A program made the position numbers and the translations under genes. The notes beneath the pieces were generated by a model, which saw only the letters and a program-made list of their open reading frames with translations, did no database searches and was not told the origin of the DNA. Of a stretch of DNA of 24,030 bases, positions 14,027 through 23,288 are shown piece after piece. Within the stretch, counting starts at the first letter, position 1. Each line of letters opens with the position of its first letter. Location: the IMG/VR virus record IMGVR_UViG_3300007346_000239, positions 1-24,030 of that record, one strand, 5' to 3'. The DNA comes from a virus.

Positions 14027-14078
14027 CTTCTTGTTTCAATTAACCAATAGTCAAGGTAAACATTGGTTGAATTATGTA

Positions 14079-14267
14079 ATGAAATTTGAAGTAACCAATA
14101 GAGAAGAAATTGAAAGTCATTTAGGTAGAGAAATAAATAAGGTAGATGAAGCTCTTATACACCTGTCAATGATTAAACGACAAGGAGTAGTAAATCCAGA
14201 ACTCTTTAATTCTGAAAGTCTTCGTGACGACCTCCATACTTTCTTACAAAGCCAGAGGTGTCTTTAG
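14079..14267 (+). CDS. Small accessory protein, unknown function
   Basis: A 62-residue protein from the ATG at 14079 (MKFEVTNREEIESHLG...). The open frame extends upstream to 14001, but that part lies in the T-rich end of RNA B and would encode an implausible poly-Phe/Leu start. The protein is helical and charged, with KVDEALIHLSMIKRQ as the main helix. No motif is recognised. It overlaps the minus-strand gene at 14206-14481 by 62 bases, tail to tail. Only one of the two may be expressed at a time, or one may be spurious. Confidence 0.5.
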   Translation: MKFEVTNREEIESHLGREINKVDEALIHLSMIKRQGVVNPELFNSESLRDDLHTFLQSQRCL

Positions 14268-14481
14268 GGTTACATTTTTTAAATCCGTAATTATCTTTTA
14301 GTATTTTATAAACGTCCTCATTGTCAGTCCTAAGTAATAGTATAGATTCATTTTCAAAAATTTCAACGTTAAATCCGCCTCTTGTGTAAAGATGAGCATT
14401 AGACGAAATCAACAAGGGGAGTTTATCAAAGACTGTGTCGTAGCCTTCTTTTATTATGTATTCTGCGAAAATGTATTCCAT
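14206..14481 (-). CDS. Small accessory protein on the minus strand, unknown function
   Basis: A 91-residue protein (MEYIFAEYIIKEGYDTVFDKL...). It has an alternating beta pattern in HLYTRGGFNVEIFENESILLLRT, then a helix NEDVYKILKDNYG and a basic tail. No signal peptide or recognised motif. Its 3' end overlaps the plus-strand gene at 14079-14267 by 62 bases. No convincing TAnnTTTG box is seen just upstream of its ATG. Coding is supported by the length of the frame and the ordinary amino-acid composition, but the evidence is moderate. Confidence 0.5.
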   Translation of the reverse strand: MEYIFAEYIIKEGYDTVFDKLPLLISSNAHLYTRGGFNVEIFENESILLLRTDNEDVYKILKDNYGFKKCNPKDTSGFVRKYGGRHEDFQN

Positions 14482-14530
14482 GTTTAATATTTAGTTTAAA
14501 GTTTATTACGGAGTCTTTTTACATTAAGCA

Positions 14531-14576
14531 CAACAACTAGCTAAAGTGTCGTTTCAATGCACTTTAGGTTTTGTTG
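14531..14576 (+). repeat. Promoter-linked stem-loop element, copy 3
   Basis: CAACAA (14531-14536) pairs with TTGTTG (14571-14576), and CTAAAGTG (14541-14548) with CACTTTAG (14560-14567); the loop is TCGTTTCAATG. Compared with the copy at 2720, the last two pairs of the inner stem change from CA/TG to TG/CA with pairing kept. A T tract and a TATCTTTG promoter follow immediately, as in the 2720 copy. Confidence 0.75.
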
Positions 14577-14578
14577 AT

Positions 14579-14593
14579 TTTTTGCTATCTTTG
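14579..14593 (+). promoter_or_regulatory. Accessory-class promoter for the 14612 gene
   Basis: TTTTTGCTATCTTTG with the box TATCTTTG at 14586-14593. It directly follows the stem-loop, as at 2771-2785. A TTTAG about 18 bases upstream of the box is a possible -33 element. Confidence 0.65.
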
Positions 14594-14611
14594 TTTAAAA
14601 TAAACGAAATT

Positions 14612-14869
14612 TTGGAATTAAAAACACTGATAAAAAACTCAGAAGAAAGGGTTGTCGACTATAAAAAAATGTTAGAGGAAGTCCACAAGGATAAAATCAA
14701 CTTCCCACCTAATAGTGAACTTACAGTTTGGTATAAAACCTTTTTACGGGAAAATAAAAATTCAGAACAACTGTGGCTAAAAGAATTAATTGAAGAGAGG
14801 ACTTACGAAAACGAGGGGCTTAACCCACCATTTTACTATCCTGAATATTGGAGGGAGGGGAAAAATTAA
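14612..14869 (+). CDS. Small accessory protein, unknown function, start uncertain
   Basis: About 85 residues if started at the TTG at 14612. The frame is open from 14546, but the upstream part overlaps the stem-loop and promoter and cannot be in an mRNA made from that promoter. By the 4-6-base spacing seen elsewhere, an ATA at 14600 would be the leaderless start, which is non-standard; the first in-frame ATG after the promoter is at 14669. The protein is helical and charged (LELKTLIKNSEERVVDYKKM, then WLKELIEERTYENEG) with a Pro/Tyr-rich end (PPFYYPEYWREG). Family not recognised. It may be a gene whose start codon has decayed. Confidence 0.5.
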   Translation: MELKTLIKNSEERVVDYKKMLEEVHKDKINFPPNSELTVWYKTFLRENKNSEQLWLKELIEERTYENEGLNPPFYYPEYWREGKN

Positions 14870-14886
14870 AATATTGTTGATTTAGT

Positions 14887-14923
14887 TTTTACAAAAACAC
14901 CCCCAAACCATAAGATACCTTTG
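14887..14923 (+). promoter_or_regulatory. Late-class promoter for the tail operon
   Basis: TTTTACAAA (14887-14895), 20 bases, TACCTTTG (14916-14923), a full match to TAnnTTTG. The ATG at 14944 follows after 20 bases. The bases around the box (AGATACCTTTGCT) nearly match those of the 23365 promoter (AGATACCTTTGCT there too). Confidence 0.8.
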
Positions 14924-14943
14924 CTGATACAAAACATTCAGCA

Positions 14944-16770
14944 ATGGCAATATCGGTTAAATTTAAGAGAACCACAACCACAAATACATTTGTAGTTACA
15001 GCGGGGTCAGGAGACACTGGAAAGTTACAAATACAACTTGACGGTTCAGATGTATATAACAACCTTAGTGGTTCTTCTAGTGATATAATTAGCGGGGCGG
15101 CAAGCATTACCCCATCAATTACACTAGATGATGATGGTAATATCCCACAGGGGGTTTACTACTTCAAATTTGTGGCAAGCGTAGGAACAAGCGCAGCACT
15201 AACAACTCAGTTTTTAGTAAGCCACATTGAACCATCAATTTCTATCACCCCCGATACATACACCCCCGAATTAACCACAACCGACAATACATCGTATTCC
15301 ATAGCAGATGCGTCAGCGACATCGGTTAGCAGAACACTAACACTGACCTACCCAACGGGTAGCAACCAAACAGCATTAACGGCCAGTGCAGCAGCATCGG
15401 CGACATCGGTTAGCATCACCACAAGTAATGTATGGACGGGTGCAAACCAAGTAACATTAGACTACGACCTTACATATACAGTAACCCCCACATCTTCATT
15501 ATATTCTTCATTCACTTACCAAGAGACTGGTGTAGGTTACGAATCAGAAATAATTGAAGCGGACAACGCGCTATGTACACTTTATTGTTGTATAGACGGG
15601 CTAAGGAAGAAAGTAAAAGCAGCCGCAAGCGGGGGTCGCGCAAACTACCCAAGTTTACTAAGCGACTACACTTACGCTTGTTCTTTGGCCATGCAATACA
15701 GAGAGGCCATTAGTTGTAATAAGACAGCAGCACTAGACGATATCTACGCTCAAATAGAGAAGGCAACTCAATGTACGGGGTGTACAGATTGTGTAGATGC
15801 GTCATCTACCGCCCCCACTAAAATATACGGAATAGGAAACTCCACTAACACAGAGGAAGTTCAAGACATAGTAGGAACAATGTTTGAGAACGGAGTAGAC
15901 TACGGAATTACAGCTACCTATGACGACACCACAGGAACAGTTGGTTTAGAGAATTGGGGGCTTTATTTACAAGTCTACAACGATACGGGTTCAACCATTT
16001 CAAAAGGAAAAGTAGTTTACATTTCGGGTTATGACACTACAACAGGACTACCTGAAGTAAGCCTAGCAAGCCCCGCATCTTCAGCATCAGCACAAGCTGT
16101 TGGATTAATATCAGCTGATATTGCAAGCGCGGCATCAGGAAGGTGTGTTGTGAGTGGAACATGGACAGGGGATACTTCTAGCTTTACTGTTGGGGACAAG
16201 TTATTTTTAGATACAGCGGGGGCATTAACTACAACGGTTCCATCGGGAGTACTAATATACCAATATATTGGAGTTGTTTCGGTGGTAGATTCCACCAACG
16301 GCAAAATTGAGGTCAACATAAGCAGGGCTTTTGACTTCAACTCCATCATAGACAACAGTACCGCTGTGAATACGTTGCAACAAAACACATCAAAGGTAAA
16401 CGTAACGTTATCTGCAATGGGTAATTTAAACTCGTTAGCAGCATCGGCCATAGCAAGTGTAAGCACTTACGTTACATACTTATACGGTGGAATAGTACAA
16501 GTAACAACTCCACCATCAGCCCCCGTAGCAGATTTAACATTGAATATTTATGGTAACAACACATCTGCATATAACAGTACATCTATAATTGGAACAGTGA
16601 CTATATCTTCAGCTATCTCAGCGAATCAAACACAACAGATAGGGATAAGTCAACTTAGTAATTTAGTTGATTTAGAGGATGGGGTTTACATAGGAACATC
16701 ATCAGACGTTACATCATGGTCAGACGGGGCTGCAAAAGTAATACTATTCTACTCTCAATTCAGACCATAA
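14944..16770 (+). CDS. Beta-rich virion structural protein (probable head- or tail-fibre type)
   Basis: A 608-residue Thr/Ser/Ala-rich protein, first in the tail operon. Residues 1-100 and ~100-200 look like two beta domains; residues ~145-160 repeat a short motif (SATSVS). A Cys-rich helical segment follows, with C211, C215, C216, C246, C258, C277, C280 and C283 and a CxxCxxC end. Residues ~335-460 (SKGKVVYISG, AVGLISADIASAASGRCVVSG, FTVGDKLFLDTAGALTT) closely resemble beta-domain repeats found in phage fibre or decoration proteins. The C-terminal part (~490-608) is another beta domain. No signal peptide. It likely forms a fibre or decoration on the capsid or tail; which one cannot be read from sequence. 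Confidence 0.65.
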   Translation: MAISVKFKRTTTTNTFVVTAGSGDTGKLQIQLDGSDVYNNLSGSSSDIISGAASITPSITLDDDGNIPQGVYYFKFVASVGTSAALTTQFLVSHIEPSISITPDTYTPELTTTDNTSYSIADASATSVSRTLTLTYPTGSNQTALTASAAASATSVSITTSNVWTGANQVTLDYDLTYTVTPTSSLYSSFTYQETGVGYESEIIEADNALCTLYCCIDGLRKKVKAAASGGRANYPSLLSDYTYACSLAMQYREAISCNKTAALDDIYAQIEKATQCTGCTDCVDASSTAPTKIYGIGNSTNTEEVQDIVGTMFENGVDYGITATYDDTTGTVGLENWGLYLQVYNDTGSTISKGKVVYISGYDTTTGLPEVSLASPASSASAQAVGLISADIASAASGRCVVSGTWTGDTSSFTVGDKLFLDTAGALTTTVPSGVLIYQYIGVVSVVDSTNGKIEVNISRAFDFNSIIDNSTAVNTLQQNTSKVNVTLSAMGNLNSLAASAIASVSTYVTYLYGGIVQVTTPPSAPVADLTLNIYGNNTSAYNSTSIIGTVTISSAISANQTQQIGISQLSNLVDLEDGVYIGTSSDVTSWSDGAAKVILFYSQFRP

Positions 16771-16773
16771 TTT

Positions 16774-17457
16774 ATGTTGATAGACAAAGTATATTCAGCG
16801 GTAAGTCAAATAGCAAACAAGAACCAACTTGGTGGGTATATATCCCCCGCTGAGTTCAACAAGTATGCGGAGTTCGCTCAGATAGATGCCATAAACGAAA
16901 CGGTAGATGGTAAATTAAGTGGGGCTTTACTAGATATTGACGAACTATCTGACGTAATAAAAACCACACAAATAGCAGTGGCAAGCGGTTTCGCCACGCA
17001 ACCATCTGACTACTTCAGATACAGAGCATCTATGGGGTACTCTGTATACAAAGGCAAAGGACGAAGTGTTGTTTTAAATTTAGTGGAAGAGAATGAGTGG
17101 GCAGAAAGGTTGGCAAGTGAGATAAACATACCGACAACAACCTTTCCGATAATGAGGGGCGTTGGTACGTCTTTTGAAGTAGCCCCCGCGACCCTAAACC
17201 AAATAGTATTGACCTATGTAAAAGTACCGTTGATGCCTTGGTGGAATTACACACTATCAGGAAGCACACCCGTATTTGCAGCAACATCAGGAACAACAAC
17301 AAACCCAAACTCAGGTGTAACAGCAGGGGATAGCACAGACTTAACTTTGTCAGATGCTTTCTTCCCAACACTTGTTTTTAAGATTTGCAGATACTTTGGT
17401 ATCGAGATAAAAGACGCAGACCTCTATCAAGGGGCTATAACTGAACAGAAAAACTAA
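16774..17457 (+). CDS. Tail ring / connector protein (crAss-like)
   Basis: A 227-residue protein, second gene of the tail operon. It starts with a helical region (MLIDKVYSAVSQIANKNQLGGYISPAEFNKYAEFAQIDAINE) and continues as a beta-rich domain. The PAEFNKYA and PSDYFRYRA patterns are of the kind found in proteins between capsid and muzzle genes of crAss-like phages, which form rings in the short tail. The stop codon overlaps the next start by one base (TAATG). Together with the next two genes it probably builds the head-tail connector. The specific ring cannot be assigned. Confidence 0.6.
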   Translation: MLIDKVYSAVSQIANKNQLGGYISPAEFNKYAEFAQIDAINETVDGKLSGALLDIDELSDVIKTTQIAVASGFATQPSDYFRYRASMGYSVYKGKGRSVVLNLVEENEWAERLASEINIPTTTFPIMRGVGTSFEVAPATLNQIVLTYVKVPLMPWWNYTLSGSTPVFAATSGTTTNPNSGVTAGDSTDLTLSDAFFPTLVFKICRYFGIEIKDADLYQGAITEQKN

Positions 17458-18059
17458 TGGCAGCAACCATATATAGGTTAGGGGAAGATATTGTAAAGTC
17501 CTATGCACAGAGGGTACAGGGCGGTAAGATAACTATTCAAGAGGCAATGCTGAAAGGCGCACAAGCCTCTAATAAGTATATCCGCGACCTTATATGGAGA
17601 AACATATCAATGGGGGAATACACAGTACCCTATGGATGTTTATTCGAGTACACAGTGGGGGTGGAGAAAGACACAACGAAAGGAAAGTGGTTTGCAACCC
17701 TACCCATAAGAACATTGGAAAGCCTACACAACAACATGGGCATTTACTATGTTGCAGCGGCTACTGACATTTATACCCCAATAATCCCACTAGCCACAAA
17801 CTTCAACGCACTTTACAGGGGGCTTGATGCGTTTGGATTAGAGACACAATTAGGGTACACACCCGAAAGAGACAGAATCTATATTCAAGGGGTTGATGTA
17901 GACGAAGACTTCAAAGTGTTTATGAGATTAATTCCCGACAGCACAACATTGAATCCTGACGATCCTATGCCGATACCACCTGACTGTGAGTACGAGGTAA
18001 TTCAAATGGCACTTCAGTTACTCGCCCCGCAAATCCAAACCCCAGAAATCCTTAAATAA
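17457..18059 (+). CDS. Tail ring / connector protein (crAss-like)
   Basis: A 200-residue protein in the run of three ring-like genes, with one-base overlaps at both ends (TAATG at 17455-17459 and 18057-18061). The N-terminus is helical (DIVKSYAQRVQGGKITIQEAMLKGAQASNKYIRDLIW). It is followed by a beta-rich middle and a C-terminal segment ending in a helix with CEYEVIQMALQLLAP. Fold and operon position suggest a connector ring, but no catalytic or binding motif is present. The order of these genes before the muzzle-like gene is as in crAss-like phages. Confidence 0.6.
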   Translation: MAATIYRLGEDIVKSYAQRVQGGKITIQEAMLKGAQASNKYIRDLIWRNISMGEYTVPYGCLFEYTVGVEKDTTKGKWFATLPIRTLESLHNNMGIYYVAAATDIYTPIIPLATNFNALYRGLDAFGLETQLGYTPERDRIYIQGVDVDEDFKVFMRLIPDSTTLNPDDPMPIPPDCEYEVIQMALQLLAPQIQTPEILK

Positions 18060-18814
18060 TGAACACAATAACATTAGATGAGATAGTAAGGGAGTACATG
18101 ATAGGGGAAGGTAAAGAATCTTTCCACGACTACCCCCGCTATTTACAAATGGCAGCAAGAGGACTAAAGGAAATGAACACAGACGTTTCAGCAGTACCTA
18201 TGGTATCCATATTAGAAGTAGAAGATGGAGGACGTGCCACACTACCACAAGACCTCATTAGACCTATTAGGATAGGTTTTGCGGGGAGTGACGGAAGATT
18301 TATAGAGATATACTCAGATAATACTTTAATTGTAGGAACAGACGGTGTATATAGTTGCGCTACCGATACGGACAACCTTAGCGGACTAGACCAAACAGTT
18401 CCCATATCAAGCAACATAGCAGACCTAAGCGGCTCTTTTAGAAACGGGGAAGTTATAGGAAGGCAGTATGGAAATGTGGGGGGTAGTGTATTTAGTTACA
18501 GAATGGATTGGGCGCGGGGCGTAGCAGAATTTTCATCCAACATATCAGGTCAAGTCGTTTTAGAATATCTAGGCGACCCCCAAAAAGTAGATGGACAATA
18601 CATAGTACACCCATTCTTAATTGAACCGATACTAGCTTGGTTAGCTTATTCTCTAATCAGGTTTAAGAAGTCGGTATCGCCAAACGAAAAAAACTACGCC
18701 TTCCAACAGTACGTTAATAAAAAAAGACACGCTAGAATAAGGTTCGCAAGCGAATCAATAGGCAGCATTATAAACGCATCAAGGAAGACTTTTAACGGTT
18801 CCGCAAAATTCTAG
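18059..18814 (+). CDS. Tail ring / P22 gp4-like connector protein
   Basis: A 251-residue protein. It opens with TLDEIVREYMIGEGKESFHDYPRYLQMAARGLKEMN, a helical head that recurs in P22 tail accessory factor gp4-type and crAss-like ring proteins. A beta domain then carries VPMVSILEV, RATLPQDLIRPIRIGFAGSDGR (a PxDxxxxxRIG pattern typical of this group), and further strands up to ~170. The last ~80 residues are helical and basic (LIRFKKSVSPNEKNYAFQQYVNKKRHARIRF), consistent with docking under the portal. It is followed after one base by the 1,481-residue gene. Confidence 0.7.
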   Translation: MNTITLDEIVREYMIGEGKESFHDYPRYLQMAARGLKEMNTDVSAVPMVSILEVEDGGRATLPQDLIRPIRIGFAGSDGRFIEIYSDNTLIVGTDGVYSCATDTDNLSGLDQTVPISSNIADLSGSFRNGEVIGRQYGNVGGSVFSYRMDWARGVAEFSSNISGQVVLEYLGDPQKVDGQYIVHPFLIEPILAWLAYSLIRFKKSVSPNEKNYAFQQYVNKKRHARIRFASESIGSIINASRKTFNGSAKF

Positions 18815-18815
18815 T

Positions 18816-21800
18816 ATGGTAGAAAAAAGGCTATTCGATGGGGGGATGAATATGGACGATGACGAAACACGCATCGAACCAAACCAATACCGCTATGCTT
18901 TAAATATCCGAAATGGAAATTCCGAAAAGGGTTCAGTTGGAACAATAACAAACGCAGAGGGGAATACCCTAGTGAGTGTGACCCTTCCTAGTGGGGGAAA
19001 TAAAGTTATTGGAGTTTACGATGACGAACCCCGCGACAGAATAATTTACGTTGTATATAACACGGGAGGGTTAAACCTAATTCTTTGTTACAACTACAAA
19101 GCACAAGTAGTACAGACGGTTCTAAGAGACTACAACAACATACTAGACCTAGACCCCAATTATTTAATAACTGGAATCAACGTAGTAGAGGGAGACGCAA
19201 ACTCCTATCTTCTAATGACGGATGATAATGGAGAGCCTAAGAACATTAATATCGAAGCGGGGGTTAGAACCTTCGACACTAATTCAGCTAACGGAGAATA
19301 CACATACAGAAAATACATTGGAGATTGGGACGACCTTTCAGCAACTTCAGCAGCGGCAGACCAAGTTTATAAGCGGGGTATTGTTTACACAAATTCAGCA
19401 GGAGGAAGTGTAGACGTAGATTTCTACTACCGTTGCACAGCCGACACAACTAACGACCCCACAGCAAGCACATCATCAGGACTACCTAGTGAAGATTGGG
19501 AGATATGCCCATCGGGATACGTTTACACCGTACAGACAGTTTCAAATGTGGATTATATTTCAGCGGAGTGGCAAGTAACTAATATAGTAAAACCCCCGCT
19601 TGCCTATCCCGATATGGAGTACGGAACAAATGGAAATGGGTATAACTACCTAAAGGGAAGTTTGTGGCAAGTTAAGTATAAGTATGTTTGTAACGATGGG
19701 CGGGAATCATCTTGGAGTCCTATAACCCCATTACAAAACCCAAAGTACTTAGCAGATTCAATATTAACTAAGAGCGAATACAAGAATGATAACGAGGCAA
19801 ACTCACTAACCTTATTTTTAGAAGCCCCCGACACAAACCACTACAAACAAATAAAGATATCGGTAAGGAGAGTTCTAAGCGATAAAAGTCCTGACGATTG
19901 GTATTTATTCGACACAATAAAAACTAATGACGTAACAAATAGGTACTACGACACATCAGCAAAGATAAAAAGTCAGTTTGATAATTCAAACACGTTGATG
20001 CCGCTAGACCAATCCGAAGTGAATCAACTTTTCTCTTGGGTTCCAGACAAAGCACAAGCGCAGGGCGTTACATCAGGAAACAGACTTATATACGGAAATT
20101 TTTCAGAGGGAAAGGAGTATTCACTAGACGGGGTTTACGGAATAAACAAGAACCCACCAACAGCTGAGTTCTACGAAAGGTCAAACCCGTATATAACATT
20201 ATCCCCATTGACGGCTCAAACTTTCAATAGTTCTGTGTTCACAACAGTCACGGCAGAGACTTTTTTCGACCCCGTAATAAAAAACGCATCAGGAGTAGGA
20301 TTTAAGTTTCCTGCTAGTGTGCAAGTAGGCGCAGACTACACTATTAACGTAGGTGTAAAAATAGCCGCGTCCGTAGGAAACGGTATAAATATCCCCGCCC
20401 AATTAAACTTCCTAAAGATTTTAACGTATAGCGCGTCAAGCACAAATTCATCTGCTTTAGTAGACCAATTTGTAGCGGGCATAAACAACTCAAAGTACAT
20501 AACATCAGATGCCTTTGCGGGTACATCCCCCTATCAATTACTAACAGCGACAAATGTAGCATCGGGAGGAAGTTCTTATCTAAAGATTATACCCCTATCA
20601 GGGTTTACATCAAACGGATTTACATACAACGTATTTATTCAGAATGTTCCAACATCACAAGTTGCACAAGTAAAAACCGCAATACAAACATTTAAAAGAG
20701 GAACATCTCAAAAGTTTGCAATAGCCTATGCGGATAAATACGGAAGGTTAAGCACGGCTATAAGACACCCAAACTTAGAAGTCACAAGCCCTTGGTGGAG
20801 AGATACAGTTTATAGTGCAATAACAGCATCTGGAGTAGCGGGTAACGTTTTAAGCGCAATAGGGGCTAGGTACGCCCAAATACAATTTAACCATGATGCC
20901 CCAGAATGGGCAGAAAAGTTTTACATCGTAAAGACACTTTCAAATGGGCTTGATTACTACAAAACTTTTGTAACCACAAAGGCTGTGGAGTTGGCGAACT
21001 TACTTAGGTACGCCACAACAACCGACCCATCTGGCTACGCCACAATCCTAAATATGTTGCAGGGTAAATATTTTTACCGAGGATATATTAAGACGAGTTT
21101 TGATGATTTGAACTACGGCATGGTAACATCTGCCACATCATTAGGTGGGCAAGAGTTACTTTATATCCCCGTTACATCTCTACAAGGCTCCCCATTTTCA
21201 TACAACTCTCTAACAAGAACGGATGTCAACTATGAATTTGTAAAAGGGGATAGGGTTAGGGCTTGCTACAATATAACACCTGTAACAGCATCAGGTTCGG
21301 CAAACGTAAGCGATTATTATACATCATCTTTTGATGCCGAAATTCTTGACTACAACACACAATTAAACTGTCTGATACTAAGGGTAAATGACCTACCAAA
21401 TGAATATGTAAACTCCGCGTCATCCACCGTTCTATTTGCATCAGCAAATACAGCGGGGGCAACTAATGGGGATATTGCGGGATTGGTGCTAGAGATATAC
21501 CGACCAACAAAAGATAGAGGCAGAGACTTTTATTATGAAATGTACGCGGGGGACGTGGCATCAGCTGACGTGGGAGGGGTAACAAGATATTTCCATAACG
21601 GAAACTTCCAAAACCAAACTAGCGCACAATCCGCTATTATAAATTTGACCAACGGGGACTCTTACCTAAAACCAAGAACCTATGCTGTTGTAGCGTCAGG
21701 AGGCACTGGTGCATTAGTAGCGGCCAGTTCCAGATCATATCAGTTCTTTGTAGAAGACGAAAGTTACTATGACAAGACACCATCTAAAGCGTGGGGGGCG

Positions 21801-23261
21801 GGAAGGCCAAACGCACTAATAAGGTCAACAAGTAACGCTGAAGATTACTCGGGATTTTTAGGGGAAGTTCAACGCCCCACAACAATAAGATATTCTAAAC
21901 CATTCTTAGCGGCACAAGGTTATAATGGATTGGGTACGTTCTATGACATAGACTTTAAGGACGCAAACCCCGCATTAAGATCAATACAAAAACTCCATAC
22001 AGAAGGAAACAGAATCATAGTACTCCACGAGAACGCAGTAGGTTGGGCAGAAACAGATAGAGTAGTAGCCAAAGTAGGAGAGGGCAATATTGTCATAGAG
22101 GGTAACACCCCACTATCCGACATTATCTACTACCAAGGAAGACACGGAATATCCACAAACCCTGAATCCTTTGCGGCTAATGGAAGCAGAAAATACTTCG
22201 TAGACATAGACCAAGGACAAGTATGTAGACTATCTCAAGACGGTGTTACAGTCATCTCAGATAAGAAGATGAACAAGTACATCAAACAAGTCTTCAGAGA
22301 GATGCAGCAGTCAGAAAATGAGAGTTATATTTTTGGGGCTTACGACAAGCGATTCGATGACTATATTTTAGTATTAAAATGGCCAGCAACTTTTGAACCC
22401 ACAACAGAAGAGTTTACCGTTACAGCAAGCGGGGCAACGCTAAACCTAACAGCAAGCGGATATGATTTCTTTGAAGGAGGAACAGTACCAATAACCCTAG
22501 CAGCTTGTAATAGAGGGGCAACATACTATTCACAAAAGGAATCAACAGCAGCGGTAACAACTGTAAGCGGAAGCAGCATAACGCTATCCATTGCATTAGC
22601 CGATAGGGCGCAAGCAGCAGTGCTAGGTGGGGGCATAGAGTCAGCGTGGTATTTTAGGATTTACCCACTAAACACTAGAACCTTAGTTTTTAACGAGAGG
22701 TTGTCTGTGGATATAAACCGACAAGGTGCGTGGAGTAGCTTTATGAGTTACCCCGCTGAGAACCTTTCTCCTGCGGGAATAGATTTAGTTTCTTTTAGGG
22801 CGGGAAAATTGTACATACACAACGATTACGCAAACCCCGCAAGCTACTATGGAACAGACTACCCAAGCTACATAGATATAGTTTCAAACCCCGCAGCAGA
22901 CGGAACTAAAGTATGGAAAGGAATATCACTAAAAGGAAATTTTACTTCAGGGGATGAGGCTAACATATCTGTACCTATTGCGTCAGAAGATACAACGCGA
23001 GCGGTAGAAGCCGTAGGCGGTGGTATAACCACAAGCAACGAGCAATACTCAACCACACAGAGTTTTGTTTTCAAGGAGGGTCAAATCTACGCCCCCGTAC
23101 TAAGAACAGGCTCAGGAACATCTTATTCTTCTTATATTGAAGGAGACAAAGTAAGGGGATATTGGATAAAGACGAGAATTAAAATTGCAGCGGGGGTTAC
23201 TAAGATTTACAAGATTCTTGAAGCGGCATTTGATTTTATTCCGTCAAATTACAATCAGTAA
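18816..23261 (+). CDS. Very large tail hub / muzzle-like protein
   Basis: A 1,481-residue protein, the largest in the window. The N-terminus (residues ~5-60: RLFDGGMNMDDDETRIEPNQYRYALNIRNGN...GSVGTITNAEGNTLVSV) is the hallmark start of crAss-like 'stabilisation/muzzle' proteins and resembles P22 gp10 / T7 gp12-type tail nozzle proteins. Next come beta-propeller-like segments (KVIGVYDDEPRDRIIYVVY), many Ser/Thr-rich beta insertions, and a C-terminal part with RFDDYILVLKW (~1175), AWSSFMSYPAENLSPAGIDLVSFRAGKLYIHND and WIKTRIKI. It probably forms the distal end of the short tail and contacts the host or receives fibres. It is the last gene of the 14944-23261 operon; a promoter follows within 12 bases of its stop. 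Confidence 0.8.
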   Translation: MVEKRLFDGGMNMDDDETRIEPNQYRYALNIRNGNSEKGSVGTITNAEGNTLVSVTLPSGGNKVIGVYDDEPRDRIIYVVYNTGGLNLILCYNYKAQVVQTVLRDYNNILDLDPNYLITGINVVEGDANSYLLMTDDNGEPKNINIEAGVRTFDTNSANGEYTYRKYIGDWDDLSATSAAADQVYKRGIVYTNSAGGSVDVDFYYRCTADTTNDPTASTSSGLPSEDWEICPSGYVYTVQTVSNVDYISAEWQVTNIVKPPLAYPDMEYGTNGNGYNYLKGSLWQVKYKYVCNDGRESSWSPITPLQNPKYLADSILTKSEYKNDNEANSLTLFLEAPDTNHYKQIKISVRRVLSDKSPDDWYLFDTIKTNDVTNRYYDTSAKIKSQFDNSNTLMPLDQSEVNQLFSWVPDKAQAQGVTSGNRLIYGNFSEGKEYSLDGVYGINKNPPTAEFYERSNPYITLSPLTAQTFNSSVFTTVTAETFFDPVIKNASGVGFKFPASVQVGADYTINVGVKIAASVGNGINIPAQLNFLKILTYSASSTNSSALVDQFVAGINNSKYITSDAFAGTSPYQLLTATNVASGGSSYLKIIPLSGFTSNGFTYNVFIQNVPTSQVAQVKTAIQTFKRGTSQKFAIAYADKYGRLSTAIRHPNLEVTSPWWRDTVYSAITASGVAGNVLSAIGARYAQIQFNHDAPEWAEKFYIVKTLSNGLDYYKTFVTTKAVELANLLRYATTTDPSGYATILNMLQGKYFYRGYIKTSFDDLNYGMVTSATSLGGQELLYIPVTSLQGSPFSYNSLTRTDVNYEFVKGDRVRACYNITPVTASGSANVSDYYTSSFDAEILDYNTQLNCLILRVNDLPNEYVNSASSTVLFASANTAGATNGDIAGLVLEIYRPTKDRGRDFYYEMYAGDVASADVGGVTRYFHNGNFQNQTSAQSAIINLTNGDSYLKPRTYAVVASGGTGALVAASSRSYQFFVEDESYYDKTPSKAWGAGRPNALIRSTSNAEDYSGFLGEVQRPTTIRYSKPFLAAQGYNGLGTFYDIDFKDANPALRSIQKLHTEGNRIIVLHENAVGWAETDRVVAKVGEGNIVIEGNTPLSDIIYYQGRHGISTNPESFAANGSRKYFVDIDQGQVCRLSQDGVTVISDKKMNKYIKQVFREMQQSENESYIFGAYDKRFDDYILVLKWPATFEPTTEEFTVTASGATLNLTASGYDFFEGGTVPITLAACNRGATYYSQKESTAAVTTVSGSSITLSIALADRAQAAVLGGGIESAWYFRIYPLNTRTLVFNERLSVDINRQGAWSSFMSYPAENLSPAGIDLVSFRAGKLYIHNDYANPASYYGTDYPSYIDIVSNPAADGTKVWKGISLKGNFTSGDEANISVPIASEDTTRAVEAVGGGITTSNEQYSTTQSFVFKEGQIYAPVLRTGSGTSYSSYIEGDKVRGYWIKTRIKIAAGVTKIYKILEAAFDFIPSNYNQ

Positions 23262-23266
23262 AGAAA

Positions 23267-23280
23267 TTTTACTATCTTTG
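23267..23280 (+). promoter_or_regulatory. Accessory-class promoter leading into stem-loop copy 4
   Basis: TTTTACTATCTTTG with the box TATCTTTG at 23273-23280, directly followed by TACGAAATCAACA, the left arm of the stem-loop. Any transcript would begin in the hairpin and could end at its T-rich tail, giving an RNA of only ~60 nt. No ORF starts here. Confidence 0.7.
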
Positions 23281-23288
23281 TACGAAAT

